A stretch of 30,174 nucleotides of DNA from Elysia marginata (taxonomy: Eukaryota; Mollusca; Gastropoda; Plakobranchidae), in contig BMAT01006491.1 in NCBI GenBank assembly GCA_019649035.1, positions 73,330-103,503 of the forward strand, in the 5' to 3' direction. Below, in pieces: positions 11,533-20,406 of the stretch; the stretch's first letter is position 1, and the number at the start of each line of letters is the position of its first letter. The notes beneath the pieces are model-generated. The model was not told the DNA's origin and made no database searches. It worked only from the letters and a program-made list of their open reading frames with translations. The position numbers and the translations under genes are program-made.

Positions 11533-11848
11533 TAAAGAGGCGCTTTTGTATACTGCTTACCCCACTGAAGTGCCCCAACAATCAATTTCTAACCTATTAC
11601 TTTTTGTATTAACACAGGAGCAGCCGTTAAAGCTATTCACCATTCTATCATATTAACACATCTTTTTTTTACAATCCCTTTTACAGCCCCTGTCTGGACA
11701 CACATTAATTTGCACACTTGAGTAAGGCGAGGCAATGTGTTAAGGTACTTTTTCTATAACTAATGTGAACGTTGACCTACCAAGCCTCGGCTCAAACCAC
11801 TGCCTCTTCGGCCTGAAAATGGAGTGTCTACCTTTAGACCACAGCGCC
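11533..11848 (-). mobile_element. tRNA-derived SINE, family A (diverged copy)
   Basis: On the minus strand this starts with GGCGCTGTGGTCTAAAGG, a tRNA-like head with an A box, and a decayed B box (GTGGTTTGAGCC). It ends with a block GCACTTCAGTGGGGTAAGC and then TATACAAAAGCGCCTC. The plus-strand copy at 14488 has the same head, the shared middle block GCTGCTCCT, the same 3' block and almost the same body length (about 315 bp). The two are therefore one family. This copy has lost the pure CT tail and is the older one. Confidence 0.8.
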
Positions 11849-11950
11849 AACCTAATCTAGCAAATAATCTGGTCGTAGAAAACTAGTCCAGGGTAAAAAA
11901 AAAAAACAAAAAAACATGCTATTAGCTTTAGAGTAGTTTTTGTTTTCTCA

Positions 11951-12012
11951 TAAGGTTTGAACTCATGGCCTACTGGTCCCTATGTTGAGTGTCTACCACT
12001 AGACCACGTTGT
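11951..12012 (-). mobile_element. Isolated tRNA-like SINE head
   Basis: On the minus strand it reads ACGTGGTCTAGTGGTAGACA, an intact A box close to that of family A. About 35 bases later comes a degenerate B box (GAGTTCAAACC). The sequence after the B box does not match the family A body or 3' end. It is either a 5' fragment or the head of a different SINE. It cannot fold as a complete tRNA and is not called a tRNA gene. Confidence 0.6.
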
Positions 12013-12019
12013 TTTAGAC

Positions 12020-12260
12020 CGTTAGACAATAATAGCCATCCCTGGCCGCAGGGAGGCGCTGGGCCAAGCCTAAAATGACGGTTCTGGTGACGCTCTAAAT
12101 TAGTCTTTTGTCGTTGGGATCGCCATGGCTGTCACCTGTTCTGTCAGCCTCGGGCTGGATAGGAGGAGATGGATGGACAGGGAGGGAGTGGGGGGTTAGG
12201 TCAGCTTTATAGTAGGAGGTGCAAGGAGGTGCCACTTGAGACCTAACAAGTTGGGCACAA
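12020..12260. repeat. GC-richer unclassified segment beside SINE heads
   Basis: Markedly more GC-rich than its surroundings, with purine-rich GGAGG and GGGAGG clusters at 12155-12235. It directly abuts the tRNA-like head at 11951-12012. It has no convincing open frame. The composition break suggests inserted repeat sequence or part of a composite element, but no family was recognised. Confidence 0.35.
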
Positions 12261-12939
12261 GCAGAGATGATGCAAATAACACAGTTTTGTTACATTTAGA
12301 AACTAGGTCTGTTATTTTGCAGTGTCCTCTATCTAGGAGTTTTAATTTAAAAGAAAACTGATATCCATTCTTCCAGAGAATAAGAGATAAGCTGACTTGT
12401 ATTATTTGGCATCTTCATCATTCGATAGAAGTTATTTTTTGCTCGTTTTTTCATAAATAAACTTTGTTCAATTAACATTTGGGATTTATAATCTTTTTTT
12501 CCTGATCGTGCAATGCATTTTCTTATATGCTTGCTTCGAAATTAATTTTTTTATGTTCCCGGGCCCTCATACTCGCCGCCTTGCATTAGTTTTCGGTACC
12601 GTAATCCGTGGTTATCTTTTCTTTACTGGTGCTCTTTTTTAGTTTCTTAAAAACTTGAAACGCATTTTACCCTATATTTGTGCATTTATTTTCATATAAA
12701 AAACTAAATCTCTTTTTATGCCCTTCTTGCTTTTTTTTTCTTTTTATTTGTTCAATTCTTTTTAGGAGTTGGTAACTCGCAGCCCTGGATTTAGTTTTAG
12801 ATGTAAAAAAAATTCTCATTTGAAAATTTATCTTGGTGCTTCTAAACTCGCAAGACATAATTATCATTTTGGTTTTACGGAATTTATTTGATCTTTTAAT
12901 CAGTAGTTTTTCCATTAATTTCTTTTCAAACTTCCGCTT
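12261..12939. other. Noncoding stretch, no gene seen
   Basis: AT-rich with many T runs. The minus-strand frame at 12667-12915 is Lys/Arg-rich because of the T-rich plus strand and resembles no known protein. Confidence 0.5.
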
Positions 12940-13112
12940 TTCTGTGTGTCAGTCTGGTTTTCTGGCTGTCTATCTCTGTCTTTTTCTCTGATTTTGTTTC
13001 TGTCCGCGTGCTCTCTCTCTGTCTCTTTCTTTGATTTTTCAGCGTGCTCTCTTTCTCTCTCTCTCTTTCTCTCTATCTCTCTATTTGTCTCTCTTGTTCT
13101 CTCTCTCATCAC
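12940..13112. repeat. Degenerate CT-rich microsatellite
   Basis: A long pyrimidine-rich tract with interrupted CT and TTTCTC units. Open frames on both strands (Ser-Leu, Arg-Glu) are repeat artefacts. Confidence 0.9.
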
Positions 13113-13129
13113 CAAATCTCTTTTTCACT

Positions 13130-13262
13130 CTAATAACTCATACATATATCTTATTTACCTACCTAAGTAACTGACTGTTTTATCTATCTGTTTATCTAGC
13201 TATATATCAATAACCTATTTATTTATCTACCAAACATTTTGCCTGCCTAACTGTTTATCCAT
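13130..13262. repeat. Degenerate TATC/TACC tetranucleotide repeat
   Basis: Spaced ATCTATCTG, TACCTACC and TTTATCTA units indicate a decayed tetranucleotide array. Confidence 0.6.
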
Positions 13263-14487
13263 CTATTCATTGACCTTTTTTCTGTTCTTCGTAGGCTCTA
13301 CCAATACACCTGCCTATGTCATTTATTACATTTTCTGTCATTACATAACTATGACAGTACCTGCTATGCAATCTAATACACCCTATTGATCTCTGCAGCA
13401 AAAAAAATGGCCAAATGCCTTTACCACTGCGTGTTTCTTTTTTTGTTTGCATTATGCAGATCCCAATCTATTGTGCATTGATTAAATCCGCGGGGCATGT
13501 TTTCTGACGTCAACTACAAAGGTCCCTATTTCTGTCACTTTTTATTGTTCATTGGAAACTCGATCGATATGCATTGTAATTAGTATTATCTACCTAAACG
13601 CTGGCATTGGTTAACGTGTGCGCAGCAAATACTTTTATTCGTGGGCTACATCAATAATAGTTTGGTCAAACAGTAGAAACATTGTCACAGTGGCCTGAGC
13701 CCCGCTGGGGTCCTGCTTGAATGACTGACTACAATACCAAACAATTCAGTCTATACTAGTAGCTACACTCCCGTTCCAATTGTGTATGTTAGAACCACCC
13801 CCTTCCCATGTCGATTGCTTTTCATAAAGACGTGGCTCCCACGGCAGCACTGGTCTGTGTTTTGATCAAAGTTTGGGTTAGAATTTGTTTCCTCTTGTGA
13901 TGAGAAAGTTCGGTTAGCAACGTTTGAAGCTGCTTACAGAGAACGCGAAAATTTTTGTTATCATGCTATTATTGTCATATACGGCTTCGTGTGTTTACTT
14001 GGTTAAAAACGGCATTAAAAGTTGTTTCGACCTAACATAAACCTGCAAAAATTGTTTCTTTTTAGGACCAAGCTAGGTTTCACTGCAATGAGGAAAGTCA
14101 TTGGAAATGATGGTGCCACTGGCTAATCCTCTGTTTTTTTTTCTGCAATGTTTACCTCAGATTCTGGATTCTTGACATAAAATATTAACGATGGTGAAAC
14201 CCCGAATTAAAGGCAACACTGTCAGTTAAAAAGCTACCAATTAAGGCTGGACATTTCATCTATGAAACCTGTGAAGGATACATTAATTTTCAAGTTCACG
14301 TTTTCTGTTAAAAGGGATATTGTAACAGGTATTTCTGATAGCATAGTTTGTAATTCTTTCATTTCACAGCACCCATATTTGTGAAAACTACTAAGTGAAC
14401 TATTTAGATCCATTGATATCATTTGTTAAATCTTTTTCCTGCAGTGACTTGCAAAAAACAAACACCTCTAACCTCTTAGTCTGTGTG
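13263..14487. other. Noncoding stretch, no gene seen
   Basis: No supported gene on either strand. I see no element before the SINE that starts at 14488. Confidence 0.55.
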
Positions 14488-14798
14488 GCGTCGTGGTCTA
14501 GTGGTAGACGCTCGGCTTTCGGACCGAGAGGTCCGGGGATCGAGTCCTCCTTTCGGCAGGTCGACGTTTAGTCCTTGAGAAAGGCTATTTATGCTATTGA
14601 CACACATTTCTTCGCCCCACTCATGCGTTAAACGAGTACCCGACTATAGGCAGTGAAAGATCTTGTCAGAATGCTAGAGTGATGCGCTTAACTAGCTGCT
14701 CCTCTGTGAGTTCAGAAGGTACTTTGGTTGGGAATGGCCTGTCGGGGAACCCATGTAAAGCGCTTAGAGCACTTTAGTGGATAAGCGCTATATAAAAG

Positions 14799-14842
<44 letters not shown>
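14488..14842 (+). mobile_element. tRNA-derived SINE, family A, with (CT)20 tail
   Basis: The head (14488-14557) is tRNA-like: A box TGGTCTAGTGGTAGACG, anticodon stem CTCGG/CCGAG around the loop CTTTCGGA, and B box GGATCGAGTCC. The loop resembles tRNA-Arg(TCG) with one added T. The acceptor and T stems are mispaired, so it is not a working tRNA. A tRNA-unrelated body follows. The conserved 3' block is GTAAAGCGCTTAGAGCACTT and then GATAAGCGCTATATAAAAGC, ending in a perfect (CT)20 at 14803-14842. The minus-strand relative at 11533-11848 confirms both ends. The 3' block may correspond to a conserved SINE 3' domain known from animals, but the name was not verified. Confidence 0.88.
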
Positions 14843-14843
<1 letters not shown>

Positions 14844-16345
14844 AGCTTGTGTGTGCGGCAAGTAATTGTTTGAAATATAATCCAGCACATAAGGTTTGAA
14901 AATTATCTTCGTTTTTTAATGGAAGACCTTCAGTTTTATCTGAATAGCTTGATATAAAAAAGTATACATATGGGTGACTTCAGCTTTTCACTTTGCCATA
15001 GATTATCGCTTTGCAGGCTTACAGGTGAAAATCTTAAGCCAATGGCCTTATCAGCTGGCTACTATAAGCATTTATTGAAATGACATCAACATTATTCTGG
15101 ACTCGAGTCTCTATGATAAAATTTTCTTGTTTACATGATTTAGCTTGCCCACTTGAAGCAATCACCACAAAATAGGATTACAATCGTGGGTGGCAGCAAT
15201 GTCCGAATTGTTTCAAACATTGTTGCCTGTATTCGATCAGCTATGAGGAGACTGTGGATTGTGTTATTATTTAACAAAACTTTAAGAAATGTAAAAGCAA
15301 GGATTTTAAATTTAAACTGTAACACACGCATTATCCGCATTAGTGTCAAAACTATACTGTCATCATCCAACATCAGTACCAATATTACCTTGGTAGTCTT
15401 TCCCTTTCAACTTCAATCGTCTTTTTATTTCAACGTATTGCAATATACGTTACACTCATTATTCATCATGGTGTAACACTATAGGGTCTGCTATTTTGTG
15501 GTTTTAAGTTTTAAATTTTTTTTCTCTTGTGTTATCTGGTGGCATTGGTACTTTTTCTGGTAGCATAATAGGTATTGCTCTTGAACTTTAAAAGCTTAAC
15601 GTGCGGTAAACCTCTAAGTTCTTATCTATAACGAATGCGACAGCTTTACAATGTACGATATTTCAGTCCATCTCTTTCACAAGGACGCTGAGTGTAAATT
15701 GCCACTAATGAAGGATTGATTCTGAGCCGGTAACTTTTGTGACACCACTAGTTAATGATTTTTCAAAAGGAGCGAAAGTCAAATCGAGCTTGTATATCAG
15801 GTCTAATCAAAGAAAACGCTTGAGGAACACTTTTACGTATTTTACTATGTCGCTGTCCCACCGATTGTTGATAAAATAGCTGATCTCTTAGAAGCGCATT
15901 GCCAACGAGCTGTTTGTTATGGAAATTATATGTAAGAATAATTATTTTTGTTGAACCAGGAACAGAAGATAAACTAATAGTGTTTTTTGCAGCTTCGCAT
16001 TTTTGGTGTTGTTGTTGTTTGTTTTTTTGTTTTGTTTTGTTTTTTGTCGAGATGCTTTCACTAGTACAGTAAGTATGATTTAATTTAGCATTTTTATAGT
16101 ATTGCAGGTATAAGAACATGTGAAAGAAACTATTTAGACCGAAACGTAAGTGCAAAAAGATTATTTAAAAGCCTTATCTCTTTTGATCAAATTTAATATA
16201 AAATAAGGGAAGCAATACATATAGGAGAGAGAAAGATAGGGAGGAGTGGTGGTAAGAAAAAATAAGGTCTGGAAAGAGACGAAAAAAAACGAAGATAAGA
16301 GCGCAGGAAGCGTAAAAAACGATAAAAACACAAATACACACAAAT
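14843..16345. other. Noncoding stretch, no gene seen
   Basis: Frames up to about 130 codons are open (for example 15763-16155 on the minus strand), but they have no domains and are partly poly-Lys/Gln from a TTG/TTTTG-rich tract at 16000-16045. No gene is supported. Confidence 0.5.
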
Positions 16346-16376
16346 GGGGGGGGGGGGGNNNNNNNNNNNNNNNNNN

Positions 16377-16410
<34 letters not shown>
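16346..16410. repeat. G13 run, 18-N gap and (AG)n microsatellite
   Basis: Thirteen G residues (16346-16358) precede 18 unknown bases (16359-16376) and then about 17 AG units. The gap lies exactly at the junction of two simple repeats, so its true length and content are uncertain. Reading frames containing unknown residues here are not genes. Confidence 0.97.
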
Positions 16411-16418
<8 letters not shown>

Positions 16419-17752
16419 GTACAGTAGGATAAAAGAAAACAAGGGAAAGCCTCTTCTCTTCTTTCACGAGTTCAAATGGCTCACTCTCACGTGGCCTATG
16501 CAGTTGAAACGAGCAACCCTAACCTCATTAGAGCTAATAATAAATTCCGACTATTTATCTAGTGTGTCACAAAATAATATTTTGCAATTATTGCTTGTCG
16601 CCACCAGTGCATTTAGTTCGATAAAGATTTTCGCACTTTCCTGTTTACACTGATTTTGATAACTTCTTGGGGTTTTTTTCTTTTCGCAGTAGTAGCATAC
16701 AGATCAAGGAGCTTTCAGCTTTTTATATGGATCAATTTTTTAATGTTCTTTTTCTCTATTGCAATCTAAATTTCTTGATAAGCTAGATACTTGTTTGCTT
16801 GTGTGCGGCTTAGTTGTGAAGTCCATAAGAAGGATTTTTTTTGAAATTATTGTATTCCCTTCTTTGAAGCTAAGAGTAAAACACAGTGAATACGCACAAA
16901 CAAAATCTGAGTTGAATATTAAGGACGTCAGACCTTTCTCAGACTGTGACTGTCTCATTTTGATGTTTGTACAACTTTGATAACTTTTTCCAAAAACAAT
17001 TCCTCATTCAAGAAAAAAAAATAAAATTCCTAACTGAGAATAAAATCTATTTTCGTAAGATCTCTTTTTAATAAATCATTAAAACTTTCTTTGTCCAGTC
17101 AACACACACTTCTGGTATTTTAAAGGACAAATGTTACAGTTGAGAAACTATGGAGGCTGTGCACATTACGAAAAACAAATGGAGTTTCGCTCTCGGAAGT
17201 CATGGTAAAAATCTTTTCTGCAATGAATCAATGTGACTCTCATTCACGTGCGGCCACAATGACCCACAGCTCTGCTATTTTGATAGCCAACCGCAATATT
17301 TACCTATTTTGTACTACGTCCATTGCATTAGATAGAAAAAAGCATTAAAAAATCAAATTTTGTATCTTTTACGAACAGAACTACATTATTCGATAAAGAT
17401 ATAACCTGACTTCAAAGAACTGCAAAAAAACAAAACGGTTTCGAGTGCTTAAATTGGATTACAGCAATAGAACCCTTGCGCCCTCACGACGATAACGTAT
17501 GAGATAGTTACACCCATAGACAGGGTGGGTATTACAACAGACGTTTGGCTAACGGATTATCCGTGCTATCAAGGCTGACCATCCTGGATTTCCTGTCCCA
17601 AGGGCTTCGTTCTCCTGAGCGTGTCCGTATTGTATAAACTTTATTTTTAATATTCTATACCGAAAGAACTACTTTCACCCCCACCCCCGCAAAAAATAGT
17701 GTTCAATTCAAATCGCCATTCTAAGGTTTCAGTAATAACGCACTGAGACAGG
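16411..17752. other. Intergenic sequence 3' of the P450 gene
   Basis: AT-rich, no supported gene. It contains a short C-rich patch at about 17678-17690. No poly-T tract follows the P450 poly(A) site, so there is no visible retroposed tail. Confidence 0.5.
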
Positions 17753-17758
17753 TTTATT
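17753..17758 (-). terminator. Poly(A) signal of the P450 gene
   Basis: AATAAA on the minus strand, 52 bp after the stop codon, predicts a very short 3' UTR. The canonical hexamer and its position agree with the gene's orientation. Confidence 0.7.
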
Positions 17759-17809
17759 TATTACCCTAAACTGGAAGAAAAAAACTAAGAGGATCTTTGA
17801 TTGCTTGCT

Positions 17810-19348
17810 TTACTGGCGAGGCTCCAAGGAGATCCAAAGATCATGCTCTGGAACCAGATCAGACATCGGGATAATACGAATTGGGTACTCAGATTTCCCG
17901 CATGGAGCCATGTTGAAACGCTGGAGCATAGCTGCCATTCCAACACGCATGAGCAGCATCGCAAGAGGCTGGCCGAAACAGCCTCGAGGGCCAGCGCCGA
18001 AGGGCATGAAGGCCATTGGGTGGCGATCTTTGCTAGCCTCTGGAGAAAAGCGCTCAGGGTCGTAGCGTTGTGGGTCTGGGTATAGATTGGGATCGTAATG
18101 GATGCCAGCAATTGGAATACGGATATTCATACCAGCTGGGATGTGACGACCCAGGACGTTGGTGTCTTGTGAACAGCGGCGCTCTACGTAAGGTCCCAGA
18201 GGAAGGATGCGGTTGCTTTCTTTGATGCACATGTCGATGTATTTAAGGTTCTGCACGTTGTCTGGATTGGGAAAATCTCCCTGGAGAACGCAATCCACCT
18301 CTTGCTGAGCCTTTTTCAGACAGTCAGGATTCATTGCTAAATGGTACATGGCAAAAAAGAAACCTTTGGCCGATGTGTCATAGCCTGCCAAGAAGTACGT
18401 TAGGCTAGACCCGTAAAGCTCTTCAAGAGACAAGAGTTTGGTGGACGGCCCTGTGTTGCCATTCTTTTTTTCATCTCTAACGACGCTGTGGTCTATCATA
18501 TATTGAAAGAAGTCTTCCCTTCCTCTTTGTCCATCTTTTTCAGACCTACGCACATCTATAGCTCGACGCGTAAATTCTCTTAAAAACAAGACGTCTTTCT
18601 TTGGCATTATCATTATACCAAACCAGTCTAAGATATGCTTGACAAAATGAGGAACAAACAGAGAAAAGCTGAAGGTTCTTTCACCAAAAGTGTCCAAGAA
18701 ATTACGAGCTTTAACAAGGAAGTCATTCTTGGGATTTCCTATTGAATTGCAATCCAAGTCAAATCCAATGCCTGCAATAACGTCCATGCAGAAACAACCA
18801 ATTGGAAGGGAAATATCCAGCTGCCCACCTTGGCTCTTTGCTTTCTGCTCCATAACTGCCAACATGCTGCGTAGTAGCTTCTCTACTCTAGGGTAGCTTG
18901 CCTTGAGCCTATTCGGGTTCAGGGTAGGCTTGATGAGAGCGCGGTGGTGTTTCCACTCATCATCGTCAAGGTTAAACATGATCTTATCAACCATCGGCTG
19001 ATCCATGGTCGCGTATTTACGCCTGTTGGGGAAATTGTTAAACTGTTTGACCATAATTTCTCGGAGCATGTCCAGATCTGTCACTGTTAAAATTGGCGAC
19101 CGACCTTCGAAGGTACCATACATACCTCCCATATGCTGGAATCGTCTGTAGCCTGCAACTACAGTGTTGAACATACCCGTTTTAAAGGCAAAGATAGAGT
19201 TTCCTATGACAGGCCATGGCTTTGGTCCAGGAATTCCCAATTTTTTGAAAGTTCCGTGGGTATTAGACATAAAATACACGTAGAGAGAAATGCACACGAG
19301 GAGGAGCACTACAGGTGTCGGCAGATCGATGAATCCAAAGATATCCAT
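17810..19348 (-). CDS. Cytochrome P450, CYP3-like, single exon
   Basis: A complete 512-residue microsomal-type P450, the usual family length. Residues 10-28 form an N-terminal membrane anchor. They are followed by the Pro-rich hinge LGIPGPKPWPVIGN (37-50). Helix C has WKHHR (132-136). Helix I has AGYDTS (321-326), the oxygen-activation motif with Asp in place of the commoner Glu. The ExxR pair is E377/R380, and PERF is at 431-434. The haem loop FGAGPRGCFG (450-459) gives Cys457 as the thiolate ligand. The hinge, the ERR region after ExxR and the C-terminal end resemble CYP3A-type enzymes, so the expected role is NADPH-P450-reductase-dependent monooxygenation at the ER. The substrate is unknown. 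All key residues are present and the frame is unbroken. The ATG at 19346-19348 immediately precedes the anchor, which supports this start. No intron interrupts the coding sequence. Upstream lie a TATA-like site and, at about 19384, a CAG preceded by pyrimidines that could be the acceptor of a 5' UTR intron. A P450 is very likely; the subfamily is not certain. Confidence 0.96.
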   Translation of the reverse strand: MDIFGFIDLPTPVVLLLVCISLYVYFMSNTHGTFKKLGIPGPKPWPVIGNSIFAFKTGMFNTVVAGYRRFQHMGGMYGTFEGRSPILTVTDLDMLREIMVKQFNNFPNRRKYATMDQPMVDKIMFNLDDDEWKHHRALIKPTLNPNRLKASYPRVEKLLRSMLAVMEQKAKSQGGQLDISLPIGCFCMDVIAGIGFDLDCNSIGNPKNDFLVKARNFLDTFGERTFSFSLFVPHFVKHILDWFGIMIMPKKDVLFLREFTRRAIDVRRSEKDGQRGREDFFQYMIDHSVVRDEKKNGNTGPSTKLLSLEELYGSSLTYFLAGYDTSAKGFFFAMYHLAMNPDCLKKAQQEVDCVLQGDFPNPDNVQNLKYIDMCIKESNRILPLGPYVERRCSQDTNVLGRHIPAGMNIRIPIAGIHYDPNLYPDPQRYDPERFSPEASKDRHPMAFMPFGAGPRGCFGQPLAMLLMRVGMAAMLQRFNMAPCGKSEYPIRIIPMSDLVPEHDLWISLEPRQ

Positions 19349-19502
19349 TGCAAGAAAGAAATAATATCAATCACACCAAAAACCTGGAATAAAAATGTAT
19401 TTATTGGCCTTAAGCACTGTGAGTTTATTAAAGTGGTACAAAAATACTTTGGGTAATGCTCTCGGGATCCCTGCCAATCAAGTGAACAGAACCAGTGTGA
19501 AT

Positions 19503-19514
19503 GGTCAAATGACC
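19503..19514. promoter_or_regulatory. Inverted GGTCA half-sites (possible nuclear receptor site)
   Basis: GGTCA, a 2-bp spacer, then TGACC form an inverted repeat about 155 bp upstream of the P450 start codon. Nuclear receptors bind AGGTCA-type half-sites, and CYP3-type genes are commonly controlled by them. A spacing of two is not the most typical arrangement, so this is only a candidate. Confidence 0.3.
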
Positions 19515-19565
19515 GTTGGCCAGTTAAAGAATCCAATTGTGTCTACAAGATACGTCGTGTAATTG

Positions 19566-19571
19566 TATATA
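19566..19571 (-). promoter_or_regulatory. Possible TATA box of the P450 gene
   Basis: TATATA on the minus strand, in the context AGTTATATACAA, lies about 217 bp upstream of the start codon. It would place transcription start near 19540 and give a 5' UTR of about 190 bases. In AT-rich DNA such strings are common, so support is weak. Confidence 0.3.
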
Positions 19572-19599
19572 ACTCGCTTCGTGCCCAACGATCCCTCTA

Positions 19600-20309
19600 A
19601 AATCTTCAATTACTTGTAAAACAGACTCATATATCTGTCATGTAACTTGTCCGAAGGTTTTCGTGGTAATGCTATCTTAGTTGATGTAACGGCTTTCGCA
19701 CAACAAAATAGGTCCAGCTATGTAAAAATGGCAGGCCATTTTAGCGTGCCTGTGTTAAGTGTTAAGTTTGAATATTTATTGATGTAAAATTAGTTGGCCA
19801 GTGTCTTTACAATATTGGAGATGTTCAGTCATTTAGCTCTGTGGCCACGTGTTCTTTTTTAATATGAATGACATTTGAACTTACAAAAGAATAAGAATTC
19901 ATCGCTTTTGATGCAAATCATAAGCTACACAAGTCAGTAATCTTGGAAAAAACGGAACATGTACTGAAGCTCTGTTGGATCTACGAAAAAAGAATATTTT
20001 AAAATACCAACGTTTACAATCCAATTCATTATGGCATCATAAAAAACAACTCATTTTTAAGTTTATGATGAGCACCACTTTTTGTAAGAGAGAAGCTTTT
20101 ATGCTTCATGAGTTATTGCCCTACGATGAATAATATAGACTAAACGGCAATTCATGCTAGTTTAATGGAACTAATTTACTCATGGATTGAAAAAATGTAA
20201 GGTAAACGAGAATGTTAGTGGAAAACTATTTCACCTTACCAGTTCAAAGACTCTTAACCTAAAACCAGTTAAAAATTTTAAGAACGAAGAGACCATTATC
20301 AATTTTAGA
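19600..20309. other. Upstream intergenic region, no gene seen
   Basis: AT-rich sequence 5' of the P450. No open frame or element was recognised. Confidence 0.5.
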
Positions 20310-20406
20310 TCTCCCTCTCTCTGTGTCTTTCTGTCTCTCTCTATATATGTCTGTATGTCTGTTTGTCTGTCTGTCTGTCTCTCTCAATCTCTATCTCTCT
20401 CTATCT
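20310..20406. repeat. CT/CTGT-rich microsatellite
   Basis: Mixed CTCT, CTGT and TATCT units. The repetitive Ser-Leu-Cys translations are artefacts. Confidence 0.92.

Noticed and set aside
14488..14557. A functional tRNA-Arg gene
   Set aside because: The anticodon loop has eight bases, the acceptor and T stems are mispaired, and the sequence continues into a SINE body shared with another copy.
17785..18111. Extra frames on both strands inside the P450 gene
   Set aside because: They are shadows of the P450 coding sequence, which explains this interval completely.
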